Shown: positions 1 through 7,387 of the stretch, in pieces | Numbering within the stretch: the stretch's first letter is position 1 | Layout: each line of letters starts with the position of its first letter | Source of the DNA: Candidatus Sulfotelmatobacter sp. | Lineage (GTDB): Bacteria; Acidobacteriota; Terriglobia; Terriglobales; SbA1 | Assembly: GCA_030151135.1 (NCBI GenBank) | Contig: JASLEQ010000682.1 | Coordinates: 1-18,716 of the forward strand | Direction of reading: 5' to 3' | Length of the DNA: 18,716 nucleotides | The notes under the pieces: generated by a model | What the model saw: the letters and a program-made list of their open reading frames with translations, nothing else | The model's database searches: none | Told to the model about the DNA's origin: nothing | Position numbers and translations under genes: made by a program

Positions 1-209
1 ACTAGCTTCGCAGTCCACCGTCAGCGCGGACGATTAACTGAGCGTCGGCAGCCGACCGCTCCGTTCCGCTGCCCCCGCCACGATAGGCAATGCTGTATCG
101 ACCGATTTGCACGCGGATCTCCGGCAGGCTCTTAAGGTCCCATGGAGTCCATTGCAATGCACCGGGTCAAAAACCGTTCGGACCGGGCTATGAGGAAAAA
201 TGACTGCCG
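1..209. other. Left edge, no confident gene
   Basis: I cannot assign a gene here. One plus-strand frame runs in from the window edge and ends at TAA at 35-37 (tail LASQSTVSADD), which could be the last residues of a gene upstream of lpxB. On the minus strand a frame of about 50 codons without ATG ends at a TAG at 4-2. Neither resembles a family I recognise. The DNA between 38 and 209 shows no clear terminator or RNA gene. Confidence 0.3.
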
Positions 210-215
210 TACAAT
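210..215 (+). promoter_or_regulatory. Candidate -10 element (TACAAT) for leaderless lpxB
   Basis: TACAAT lies six bases (TGCTGC) before the GTG start of lpxB, so transcription would begin at about the start codon. No Shine-Dalgarno sequence lies at a usable distance; the only GAGG (192-195) is more than 25 bases upstream. I see no good -35 hexamer. The call rests on spacing alone. Confidence 0.35.
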
Positions 216-221
216 TGCTGC

Positions 222-1373
222 GTGCGAATCCTGATCTCCGCCGGCGAGGCTTCCGGTGAAATGTATGGCGCCCAACTCATTGAAGCTCTGCATCGGATCG
301 ATCCCTCGATCCAGTTTTTTGGGGTGGGTGGAGGCCGGATGCGCACCGCTGGCTGCGACACTGTCGTCGACGCCAAGGACCTTGCCGTCGTAGGCATCAC
401 AGAAATTCTGAACCATCTTCCAAAAATCCTAATGCTCTACAAACACCTGATCCGCGAAGCGGAGCGGCGTCAGCCCGACCTCGCGATCGTAATTGATTCG
501 CCCGCATTTAACTGGCGAGTCGCTCGCCAGATGAAGCGGCGAGGCATTGCGACGATCTACTATGTGGCGCCGCAGTTCTGGGCATGGCGGCAGGGACGCG
601 TCCGTTTGCTAAGGAACTACATCGACAAGGCTCTGGTGATTTTCCCGTTCGAAGAGACTTTTTATCGTGACCGCGGGGTAGACGCTACATTCGTGGGACA
701 TCCTTTGGCTGAACTGCCCAGACCAGCGGTATCTCGAGATGATTACGCCGGGCAGTACGGGCTCAACCCAGCGAAGGAGTGGATCACGCTGATGCCGGGA
801 AGCCGGGTCAAGGAAGTCCGGATGAATTTGCCGACAATTCTGGAAGCAGCCGCACTGCTAGGGTCCCAATACGAGTTTCTTCTTCCTGTTGCGCCCACCC
901 TTGATCGACAATTCCTGCGCAGTTTGTTGGGGAGACAGAAGATAAGCCTTGTTTCGGACGCACGGGCGGCCCTCTTTCATTCCCGGGCTGGCATTGTGGC
1001 TAGCGGCACGGCGACGGTAGAGGCTGCCCTGATGAATACACCCTTTGTGATGGTTTACCGCGTCTCGCCCCTCACCTATCTATTGGGGAAGCCCCGGGTT
1101 AAGGTTCCTCGGTTCGCGATGGTGAACTTGATCGCGGGAGAAGAAGTGGTACCTGAACTGGTGCAACACTCATTTACCTCCAAAAATGTCGTATCCGCCG
1201 TAAAGCGGATATTGCTCGACGGCCCAGCCCGTCACAGTATGTTGGAGGGGCTGGCTACAGTCCGAGCCAAGTTGCGCGGAACTGAAACCGACAACTTTGC
1301 GCATAACCGGGCTCCTGACCGGGCGGCCGAAATCATAATGTCTTATTGCAGATCTGCCGCCGCAAGCCATTGA
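222..1373 (+). CDS. lpxB: Lipid-A-disaccharide synthase LpxB
   Basis: LpxB joins UDP-2,3-diacylglucosamine to lipid X (2,3-diacylglucosamine-1-phosphate) to form the lipid A disaccharide, at the inner face of the inner membrane. The 383-residue length is normal for this GT19 family. Visible family motifs are GEASGE at residues 8-13, GVGGGRM at 34-40, a DSPAFN segment near 92-97, YYVAPQFWAW near 113-122, FVGHPLAE near 157-164, a MPGSR motif and a C-terminal SGTATVEAAL sugar-nucleotide-binding segment. The start is GTG, chosen because the conserved MRILISAGEASGE amino end begins there; the nearby ATG at 200 is out of frame. There is no Shine-Dalgarno sequence, and TACAAT lies at 210-215, so the mRNA may be leaderless. 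The gene implies an LPS-bearing outer membrane. It is followed 126 bases later by a co-oriented secreted M1-like protein. Identification is firm. Confidence 0.96.
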   Translation: MRILISAGEASGEMYGAQLIEALHRIDPSIQFFGVGGGRMRTAGCDTVVDAKDLAVVGITEILNHLPKILMLYKHLIREAERRQPDLAIVIDSPAFNWRVARQMKRRGIATIYYVAPQFWAWRQGRVRLLRNYIDKALVIFPFEETFYRDRGVDATFVGHPLAELPRPAVSRDDYAGQYGLNPAKEWITLMPGSRVKEVRMNLPTILEAAALLGSQYEFLLPVAPTLDRQFLRSLLGRQKISLVSDARAALFHSRAGIVASGTATVEAALMNTPFVMVYRVSPLTYLLGKPRVKVPRFAMVNLIAGEEVVPELVQHSFTSKNVVSAVKRILLDGPARHSMLEGLATVRAKLRGTETDNFAHNRAPDRAAEIIMSYCRSAAASH

Positions 1374-1464
1374 CAGCCTTACGGCTGCACCTTGGGGTCT
1401 AAAGGGGTATGTCTTTGCAGAGTCTTGTGCTCCCAGCATCTTTTGCGTCAGAATCTTCATCATA

Positions 1465-1490
1465 GGAAATGGGTTATCATTTCCCGGAGA
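1465..1490 (+). promoter_or_regulatory. Hairpin beside the Shine-Dalgarno of the M1-like gene
   Basis: GGAAATG (1465-1471) and CATTTCC (1478-1484) can pair as a seven-base stem with a six-base loop. The stem ends one base before GGAGA (1486-1490), the ribosome binding site, which lies nine bases before the ATG at 1500. It may affect translation or act as a DNA operator; a chance palindrome is equally possible. Confidence 0.3.
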
Positions 1491-1499
1491 TCCTCCTGA

Positions 1500-3551
1500 A
1501 TGGCGATCGACCTGCGGCGCGCTCTTTGCGTCCTCACGACTTTTTTGACTTTTTGCGCCCTGCTGATGGCGCCACCGGCTGAAGCAGCGGAGAGATCGCG
1601 GCTGCGGGTCGATGACTACCAGATTGACGCCACCCTCGATCCGCATCTGCACCAGATTACGGCGCGCGCCAAAGTCAGGTTCACCGCGCTGCAGGATTTG
1701 AGCGTGGCCGTATTTGAACTGCACAATGATTTACGCGTGACCAAGGTCGTCGATGAGAAGAATCAGCCGCTTTCAGCGGAGCGTGTGACACAGGACTCCA
1801 CAGTTCGCGTGCCGCTTCCCAACGGATTGTCGAAAGACGCCTCTACAACATTGACTTTTGAATATGAAGGCGCTCTGGAAAGCGCCGACAATGGGCCCGT
1901 CCCCGGCTTGAGTCTTGCCTACATCGGTGATGACACCAGTTACCTCCTTTATGCGGGACGCTGGTTCCCGGTCAATGCCTACGGCCTAAACCGTTTCACT
2001 TCCACGATCAACGTCACGGTTCCCGCTCATATGCTGGTAATCGGAAGCGGAAAAAGTAGCGTTTCCGACGTGGCTCCGCCGAAGAAAACCACTGGAAACG
2101 TCCTCCCCACAAAGACATTCACATTTGTGTCTGACAAGCCGAGCTTTCCGGGTACGATCATTGCCGGAATCTTTCAGGAATTCAAGAGTGATGAAGCAGG
2201 CATGGACCTTCATGTGTTTTTCAAGCCCACACACCAGAATGTGGCCCCGGCCTATACGACCACAGCGGTGCAGGAATTCACGTATTACATTACGCTCTAC
2301 GGCCTCGCGCCTTCGCAGAAGCTGAATGTAGTGGAGTTGCCCGGGGACACGCTGCCATACACTTGGGCGCCAGAACTCGTCGGCCTCGCTGGCCCTTCCA
2401 TTACCGAGAAAACGAACTACCGTCTGCTGGCAGATGGCATCGCGCATCAATGGTGGGGAGTCTCGGTCAGCCCGGCGACCAAGGACGACTGGTGGTTGTG
2501 CGACGGTTTCGCTCGTTACTCTGAAGCCATGTATGTGGAGAATGCGGCAGGCCAGGCCGGTCTGGAAGAAGCCGTGAAGGACATGTCGGTGGGTGCATTG
2601 GCCTATGACACGGTACCTCTGTCGAGCGCCAGCAAACTCGACATGTTCTCCACTGAATTTCAATCGCTCACAACCGACAAGGGAGCGATGATCCTGCACA
2701 TGCTTCGCTGGGTGATGGGGGAAGACAAGTACAACAAGACCATGCGCGAGTTTGCTGCTGAGTACGCCGGGAAATCCGCCACGACCGACGATTTCAGACA
2801 AGTCGCCGAGAAAAACTACGGCGACCAGCTCACTTGGTTTTTCTCTCAATGGCTCGATTCCACGGGCGCCCCTGAGTTCAAAGTGAAGTACACCACCTAC
2901 CGTCTCGGCGGCGTCGGGGCCCCGAGTTCAAAAGAGGAGAAGGCACCCGGATTTCGCGTTACCGGGGAAATCTCTCAAGATCTCGATCTGTTTCGCATGC
3001 CGGTTGATCTTAGAATCGATACCGACGGCAAGACTGAGAACAAACGAATTGATGTGGTTGGAACGAATTCCCCATTCACGGTTGAAACGTTCGGTCGCCC
3101 GCGTCGCATCTCCGTGGATCCAGATCATCATGTTCTGACGAACTCCAGTGACGTGAAGCTGCGCTCTGCGATTCTGCGTGGACAAGCGATGCAGCAGCAG
3201 GGTGATCTATCCGGTGCATTGACCGAATTCAACAAAGCTCTCGACCTCAACAAAAATAGTTCGCTGGCCCACTACCGGATTGCCGAGATCTTCTTTTTGC
3301 AGCGCAACTACCAATCTTCTGCGAACGCGTATCGTGCAGCCATTGATGGCGATGGCGATCCCCGCTGGACTGAGGTCTGGAGCCGGATTCAATTAGGGAA
3401 AATCTTCGATATCACAGGTCAGCGCGAGCGAGCTGTGGGGCAATATCGGCAGGCCTTGCAAACGAACGACAACACGTTTGGAGCCTTGGAAGAAGCTCGC
3501 AAATACTTGCAGAAAGCATACGAGCGCCCGAAAGAAAAAAGCAGTCAATAG
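1500..3551 (+). CDS. Secreted M1-aminopeptidase-like protein with C-terminal TPRs, catalytic motifs lost
   Basis: The 683-residue protein starts with a signal peptide (hydrophobic residues about 9-25, likely cut near AEA-A at 30). The body resembles the M1 metallopeptidase fold: HQWWG at 316-320, DGFARY at 335-340 and DKGAMILHMLRW at 393-404 occupy their usual order and spacing. The catalytic residues are not there. HEXXH reads DGIAH (312-316), the third zinc ligand Glu is Asp335, exactly 19 residues after His316, the GxMEN substrate motif reads GLAGPS (295-300), and the Tyr of the YEKG-type motif is Thr392. Residues about 552-672 look like three TPR units. I infer a periplasmic or exported pseudopeptidase acting as a binding scaffold. 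The start has GGAGA nine bases upstream. The ligand is unknown, and residual activity through another site cannot be excluded. Confidence 0.85.
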   Translation: MAIDLRRALCVLTTFLTFCALLMAPPAEAAERSRLRVDDYQIDATLDPHLHQITARAKVRFTALQDLSVAVFELHNDLRVTKVVDEKNQPLSAERVTQDSTVRVPLPNGLSKDASTTLTFEYEGALESADNGPVPGLSLAYIGDDTSYLLYAGRWFPVNAYGLNRFTSTINVTVPAHMLVIGSGKSSVSDVAPPKKTTGNVLPTKTFTFVSDKPSFPGTIIAGIFQEFKSDEAGMDLHVFFKPTHQNVAPAYTTTAVQEFTYYITLYGLAPSQKLNVVELPGDTLPYTWAPELVGLAGPSITEKTNYRLLADGIAHQWWGVSVSPATKDDWWLCDGFARYSEAMYVENAAGQAGLEEAVKDMSVGALAYDTVPLSSASKLDMFSTEFQSLTTDKGAMILHMLRWVMGEDKYNKTMREFAAEYAGKSATTDDFRQVAEKNYGDQLTWFFSQWLDSTGAPEFKVKYTTYRLGGVGAPSSKEEKAPGFRVTGEISQDLDLFRMPVDLRIDTDGKTENKRIDVVGTNSPFTVETFGRPRRISVDPDHHVLTNSSDVKLRSAILRGQAMQQQGDLSGALTEFNKALDLNKNSSLAHYRIAEIFFLQRNYQSSANAYRAAIDGDGDPRWTEVWSRIQLGKIFDITGQRERAVGQYRQALQTNDNTFGALEEARKYLQKAYERPKEKSSQ

Positions 3552-3594
3552 GATCCAGCCAAGAAGAACGGGAGTCGAATATGCTTCGGCGATC

Positions 3595-4008
3595 TTATTC
3601 AACGACCCATTTCTCTGCCTCTCCCAAGGATTCGAAGATTTGAATGTTACGGTCCGTGCGCAAGATCTTGTGCATTCGCGCAGCATGGGCCTGTACTGGA
3701 GTCTTTACGAAGAAGGCGCGCTTCGCTTCGGGCCAAAACGGATCGATCTTGTCGGCCAGTCTTAGAAAATCATCGGCCTGCAGATCGAACTCTGTCACGT
3801 CTGTCAGATCGACAATTTCTGAGAACGTGGGTTGAAACTCAGATCTCGCCAGCAGATTTTTCGCGTACCGGGCGATTTCGTCGAATGTAAGGGTGCCGCT
3901 AAACTTAACGATTACAAGGCGACGCTCCTCGTCGAGCGAGAAGGTAGGAGCGACGGGTTGATGCCGAGTCTTCGGTACATGTGGCATAACAACAACCTGG
4001 TGAGACAT
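3595..4008 (-). CDS. SpoIIAA/STAS-like small protein
   Basis: This 137-residue protein has the alternating strand-helix pattern of SpoIIAA-like or STAS-like domains: a strand rich in hydrophobics (RRLVIVKFSGTL), a helix (FDEIARYAKNLLA), a strand with acidic residues (FSEIVDLTDV), then helix, strand (RAFFVKT) and a final helix near IFESLGEAEKWV. Related short proteins occur in many soil bacteria without a known role. I chose ATG at 4008 because GAGG (4017-4014 on the minus strand) lies five bases before it; a GTG at 4014 overlaps that site and is less likely. The gene converges with the M1-like gene across 43 bases and faces the long intergenic region 4009-4327. No kinase or sigma factor partner is nearby, so a partner-switching role is only a guess. 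Confidence 0.7.
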   Translation of the reverse strand: MSHQVVVMPHVPKTRHQPVAPTFSLDEERRLVIVKFSGTLTFDEIARYAKNLLARSEFQPTFSEIVDLTDVTEFDLQADDFLRLADKIDPFWPEAKRAFFVKTPVQAHAARMHKILRTDRNIQIFESLGEAEKWVVE

Positions 4009-4223
4009 ACACACCTCAAAACTGGGCCGTTACACTTTCTTATCGACCATTCAGAGAAAAATCTTTACATGCGCCATCAGCACCGATCGAACGGCTAACC
4101 TTTTCCGGTCTCATCCGGTCTAAGTGACTACGTACGAGCTGGGAACTTTCGTAAACTCAGTTGCGTATCTCTGACCAGATGGTTAGGCGGGATTGAGACC
4201 CCTCGCCTGAACGTTTACCCGGG

Positions 4224-4264
4224 TGCCCCCACGCTCCTCCCCGGAGGCGTGGGGGCATAGTTTT
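4224..4264 (+). terminator. Intrinsic terminator-like hairpin
   Basis: TGCCCCCACGC (4224-4234) pairs perfectly with GCGTGGGGGCA (4247-4257), with further pairing inside across one bulge. TAGTTTT follows at 4258-4264. The T tract is short but on the plus strand; the minus strand lacks one. No plus-strand gene ends within 600 bases upstream, so it would terminate an unannotated short transcript, or attenuate transcription entering the downstream gene pair. Confidence 0.55.
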
Positions 4265-4316
4265 GCGACGTTATTTGCGAATCGAACGCGACCGCCTCTT
4301 ATTCATTCCCCTGTTT

Positions 4317-4322
4317 TACAAT
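4317..4322 (+). promoter_or_regulatory. Candidate -10 element (TACAAT), possible leaderless start
   Basis: TACAAT ends five bases (CCAGC) before the ATG at 4328, so the predicted transcription start falls on the start codon. No Shine-Dalgarno sequence and no good -35 hexamer are visible. The layout matches the one before lpxB. Confidence 0.4.
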
Positions 4323-4327
4323 CCAGC

Positions 4328-4630
4328 ATGTCTGAAACCTCTACGGCCCGGCTCGAGCGCGTGCTCGGACAGTTGCGTCTCTATGAACACCCACTATTGA
4401 ACTTCTCCGCGCAAGCCAAAGGCGATAGTGTCGCGGTCATCATTCGGTTCAAGGACGAAAGCATTCCCGTCCATACCTACTACTTCGAACTTCATCCGCG
4501 TGATGTTGACGATCCTCAGTTCGAATGGGCTTTCCAGCGACAACTCTACGACGCGCTGCATGACTACTTTGTCGAGATGTTTATTCGCACTCCGCAGGAC
4601 CGCGCCGACCGGCAAAAGAAGGGATTGTGA
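4328..4630 (+). CDS. Hypothetical 100-residue protein coupled to MidA homologue
   Basis: I do not recognise a named family. The 100-residue product is soluble and mixed alpha/beta: a helix (ARLERVLGQLRLYEH), strands around VAVIIRFKD and HTYYFELHP, and a C-terminal helix rich in aromatic residues (FQRQLYDALHDYFVEMF). It has no signal peptide or membrane segment. The start is ATG 4328; an in-frame GTG at 4223 would place the reading frame through the terminator hairpin and gives a low-complexity Pro/Ser/Arg leader, so I reject it. The stop overlaps the next gene as GTGA, with GTG at 4627 and TGA at 4628-4630, which predicts translational coupling with the MidA-family methyltransferase. A role as partner or substrate of that enzyme is an inference from position. 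Confidence 0.75.
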   Translation: MSETSTARLERVLGQLRLYEHPLLNFSAQAKGDSVAVIIRFKDESIPVHTYYFELHPRDVDDPQFEWAFQRQLYDALHDYFVEMFIRTPQDRADRQKKGL

Positions 4631-5760
4631 ACGAACTCCGGCGCAAGATCGAGCAAGAGATTCGCGAATGTGGTCCCATTCCCTTCTCTCGATACATGGA
4701 GATGTGTCTGTACAGTCCAGAGTTCGGTTATTACTCGAGCCATACCGCGCAATTCGGGAAGGCTGGAGACTTCTACACGTCCAGTGACGTTCATGCTGTT
4801 TTTGGGCGACTCCTCGCTCGGCAGTTTGAAGAAATGTGGCGCGTACTGGGATCGCCACCATGCATCGTCGTTCGCGAACTTGGGCCGGGACGCGGCCTGT
4901 TTGCGCAGGATGTGATGGACTGGTCGGAGAAGAAGTTTCCCGATTTCCACTCCGTCCTGCAGTATGAACTCGTGGAACAGTCCGCCCCCTTGCGAAGACG
5001 AATTGAACAGACGTTATCCGGGCGGCTTGACTCGGGGAAAGCTCAGCTTCTAAGCCCACCAAAAGAGGTTGCTCGAAAGGCAGTTCCAACGATCGTCTTC
5101 GCCAACGAATTCTTCGATGCCATGCCTGTTGAGGTGCTCACCGCGGATGGGTCGCTGCGGGTTAATCTGCAGGAACGAGGATTCGGTGAGTCGTGGGTTG
5201 CTCCCTCGGCGGAAGAAATGGAATTCCTTGATCACTATTCAATCCATCCCGACTCGGGAGAACGGGTTGAAGCCGGCTTGAGGTCACAGAGCGAAATGAT
5301 GTCAGCGTGCGATATCAGCCGAGGATTCATTCTCATCGTCGACTATGGCTATTCGCGCGATGAGCAATTAGCCGGACGACACCGTGGAACTGTTAAGGCA
5401 GTCCGGAAGCATTCCGTAAGCGCGAGTCCCTACGAAGCCCCGGGCGACCAGGACATTACTGCCGATGTGAATTTCACCGCTCTGGCGGCCATAGCCCAAC
5501 AAAACGGCATGGACGTTCAACAACTGGTGACGCAATCGCAGTTCCTGATGGGCATCGGCGAGGCAAACCAGTTTGCCGATGCATTCGAAGACTGTCGACT
5601 GCCGCAAGAACGGGCGAAGGTGGCATTGCAACTGAAGCACCTGGTAACTCCCGCTGGTATGGGGGAAAGCTTCCATATCCTTCTGGCCAGCAAAGGCGTA
5701 GATCGAGAGAGGGTGGCCTCCTTGGCGGGATTGAATTTTGGGCGGCGGAACTCGAGATAA
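4627..5760 (+). CDS. MidA/NDUFAF7-family SAM-dependent methyltransferase
   Basis: The 377-residue protein belongs to the COG1565/DUF185 family. The eukaryotic member, NDUFAF7/MidA, methylates an arginine of a complex I subunit; bacterial roles are largely unassigned. Visible motifs are PFSRYMEMCLYSPEFGYY at 19-36, GDFYTSSDV at 47-55, the SAM-binding ELGPGRG at 84-90, ANEFFDAMPVE at 159-169, a second Rossmann strand ILIVDYGY at 235-242 and the ITADVNF segment at 277-283. Length fits the family (about 350-390). The GTG start overlaps the stop of the 100-residue gene. The next gene starts 136 bases downstream without a visible terminator. Family assignment is strong; the substrate is not readable from sequence, and no complex I gene is in this window. 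Confidence 0.92.
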   Translation: MNELRRKIEQEIRECGPIPFSRYMEMCLYSPEFGYYSSHTAQFGKAGDFYTSSDVHAVFGRLLARQFEEMWRVLGSPPCIVVRELGPGRGLFAQDVMDWSEKKFPDFHSVLQYELVEQSAPLRRRIEQTLSGRLDSGKAQLLSPPKEVARKAVPTIVFANEFFDAMPVEVLTADGSLRVNLQERGFGESWVAPSAEEMEFLDHYSIHPDSGERVEAGLRSQSEMMSACDISRGFILIVDYGYSRDEQLAGRHRGTVKAVRKHSVSASPYEAPGDQDITADVNFTALAAIAQQNGMDVQQLVTQSQFLMGIGEANQFADAFEDCRLPQERAKVALQLKHLVTPAGMGESFHILLASKGVDRERVASLAGLNFGRRNSR

Positions 5761-5896
5761 ACCAATACATCTTCATACTGACGTATGAGGAATTCCTGCC
5801 AGCAAAACTCTAATGTGCGGCGCTCTGCAACCTGCGAGCCCCCTGAAAGCATCCACTTCGCGCGCAAGAAAAATCACTCTCCGCCAACGGGGATAT

Positions 5897-7366
5897 ATGA
5901 AATCAATTCGCGGCTTCGTCAGGCTCGCGTCAATCGCATCTTTTTGTGTTGTCACTTTGAACTTCTCGTCAGCCCAAACGTTCAAAACGCTCGTCACCTT
6001 CAACGGCGCTAACGGAGCCAATCCAGGTTATGGATCGCTCATCCAAGGCACTAATGGTTCACTGGTCGGCACAACCATTTATGGCGGCAGTTATTACGGC
6101 CAGAACTATGGCTGCCCTAACCCGTACGGTTGCGGAACTGTCTTCAGTATGGGGACGGATGGCAGGCTTCTCGCGGGTGAGAGCTTTGCCCCAAATGGAG
6201 GACCGGGGCTACCCAATGCGGGGGTAATTCAGGCTAGTGATGGGAATTTCTATGGTACGACCATTGACGGGGGATCTCAGGACTGCGGCACTCTGTTCAA
6301 GATCAGCGCAAAGGGAGTGGTAACAACTCTCTACAATTTCCAGTGCGCTGCAGATGGCGGCTATCCACAAGGGAGCTTAGTGCAAGCAACAAACGGCTAT
6401 TTGTATGGAACGAACTCTGGCGGAGCATACGGGTACGGAACCATTTTCCAGGTGAGCACGTCCGGAGCTTTCACGACGCTTTATAGTTTCTGCCCAAGCG
6501 GCACAGATAACGGATGCCCGGATGGCGCGATTCCAGTGGCCAACTTGATTCAGGGATCAGATGGGAATCTTTATGGCACTACCGCCAAAGGCAACTACAT
6601 GATGGGAACCGTGTTCAAGATGACGCCATCTGGCAAGTTGACGACAATTTACAGCTTTTGCAGCGAAGGCCACTGCTACGACGGAAACACGCCAGAGTCG
6701 GGCTTGATTGAAGGGGCGGACGGTGCCTTTTACGGGACTGCGATCGGCGGCGGCGAGACCGGCAACGGCGTAGTCTACCGCGTGACCTCTTCGGGTGGAT
6801 ATTCGGTTCTTTACAGCTTTTCCGGAAGCGACGGTAGCCAACCATTCGGCAGTTTGGTCTATGGAAGCGATGGAAACTTGTATGGAACAACCTCCGCTGG
6901 ATCGACGAACTCAGCAGGGACCGCATTCCGGCTCACGGCATCAGGCACTCTGACTACCCTACACGCGTTCTGTTCACAGCAATACTGCTCTGATGGACAA
7001 ACTCCGTACGGAGGGCTCACACAGCACACGGACGGAACTCTGTATGGTACAACCAACACAGGCGGCAACACGACCTGTGAGACGATCACGGCAGGCTGCG
7101 GAACGATTTTTCAGATCAGCGCTGGCCTGCCGCCGTTTGTCGAAGCTAGTCCGAATCTGGGACGGGCAGGAGCTGCTGTCACGATTCTAGGAACCGGGCT
7201 CACAGGTGTGCAGTCTGTGACCTTCAACGGGACGGCTGCACAGTTCACGGTGCTTTCCAGCACCGCGGTCAAAGCCATCGTGCCAATCGGGGCAACGACC
7301 GGCAAGATTCAAGTCACATTGGCTTCACAGACATTATCGTCCGTGCTGAATTTCACAGTGCAGTAA
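5897..7366 (+). CDS. Secreted GloVer-repeat protein with C-terminal IPT/TIG domain
   Basis: This 489-residue protein has a signal peptide (cut near SSA-Q at 26) followed by seven repeats of the GloVer type (TIGR03803-like), each built on a core such as GSDGNLYGTT, then GTxFxx and LTTLYSF. The L/F-Y-G-T cores fall near residues 56, 118, 169, 225, 278, 328 and 382, a period of about 50-62. Residues about 412-489 form an IPT/TIG immunoglobulin-like domain (PSTGRAG-like entry, GTGLTGVQSVTFNGT). The repeats contain paired cysteines (for example 195-258 and 359-401) that could form disulfides. I chose ATG 5897 because GGGGA lies just upstream (5889-5893) and the signal peptide starts there; an in-frame ATG at 5813 would add 28 residues before it. 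Function is unknown; such proteins are common in Acidobacteria and are probably surface or exported. Confidence 0.9.
   Translation: MKSIRGFVRLASIASFCVVTLNFSSAQTFKTLVTFNGANGANPGYGSLIQGTNGSLVGTTIYGGSYYGQNYGCPNPYGCGTVFSMGTDGRLLAGESFAPNGGPGLPNAGVIQASDGNFYGTTIDGGSQDCGTLFKISAKGVVTTLYNFQCAADGGYPQGSLVQATNGYLYGTNSGGAYGYGTIFQVSTSGAFTTLYSFCPSGTDNGCPDGAIPVANLIQGSDGNLYGTTAKGNYMMGTVFKMTPSGKLTTIYSFCSEGHCYDGNTPESGLIEGADGAFYGTAIGGGETGNGVVYRVTSSGGYSVLYSFSGSDGSQPFGSLVYGSDGNLYGTTSAGSTNSAGTAFRLTASGTLTTLHAFCSQQYCSDGQTPYGGLTQHTDGTLYGTTNTGGNTTCETITAGCGTIFQISAGLPPFVEASPNLGRAGAAVTILGTGLTGVQSVTFNGTAAQFTVLSSTAVKAIVPIGATTGKIQVTLASQTLSSVLNFTVQ
5984..7120 (+). repeat. Seven tandem GloVer repeats (protein level)
   Basis: The repeat-coding part of the secreted protein. 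The repeats are diverged in DNA but clear in protein, each with a DGxLYGTT-type turn followed by GTVF/GTIF and a threonine-rich strand ending in LYSF. Seven units of about 53 residues would suit a seven-bladed beta propeller, which is an inference. Confidence 0.7.
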
Positions 7367-7387
7367 GGGTTGAAGTTTGCTTGGCGT

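Larger units (their letters stand above)
4009..4327. other. 319-base intergenic region, possibly structured
   Basis: No convincing gene is present between the divergent SpoIIAA-like gene and the 100-residue gene. The stretch holds a direct repeat of TCCGGTCTA-like sequence (about 4104-4122), a small stem AGGCG/CGCCT (4185-4189 with 4204-4208), a GGTCTCA/TGAGACC complement (4107-4113 with 4194-4200), and a strong terminator-like hairpin at 4224-4257. Short complements of six or seven bases are expected by chance at this length; only the last hairpin clearly exceeds chance. It could carry a small RNA or a leader ending at the hairpin. Confidence 0.4.

Noticed and set aside
1986..2849. 287-codon open frame on the minus strand
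   Set aside because: It lies wholly inside the M1-like gene, whose signal peptide, fold motifs and ribosome site are clear; the antisense product is His/Arg/Val-rich with no recognisable domain.
3478..4098. Plus-strand open frames of 95 and 88 codons opposite the SpoIIAA-like gene
   Set aside because: Product composition is not protein-like and the minus-strand gene has a clear ribosome site and fold pattern.
4095..4218. Pseudoknot-like set of complements in the intergenic region
   Set aside because: The six- and seven-base pairings found are about as many as chance predicts in this length, and some exclude one another.
4223..4327. In-frame GTG extension of the 100-residue protein
   Set aside because: It would run through the terminator hairpin, gives a Pro/Ser/Arg-rich leader unlike the rest, and has no ribosome site; ATG 4328 is better.
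5813..5896. ATG 5813 as start of the GloVer protein
   Set aside because: It would bury the signal peptide behind 28 basic residues; ATG 5897 has GGGGA upstream.
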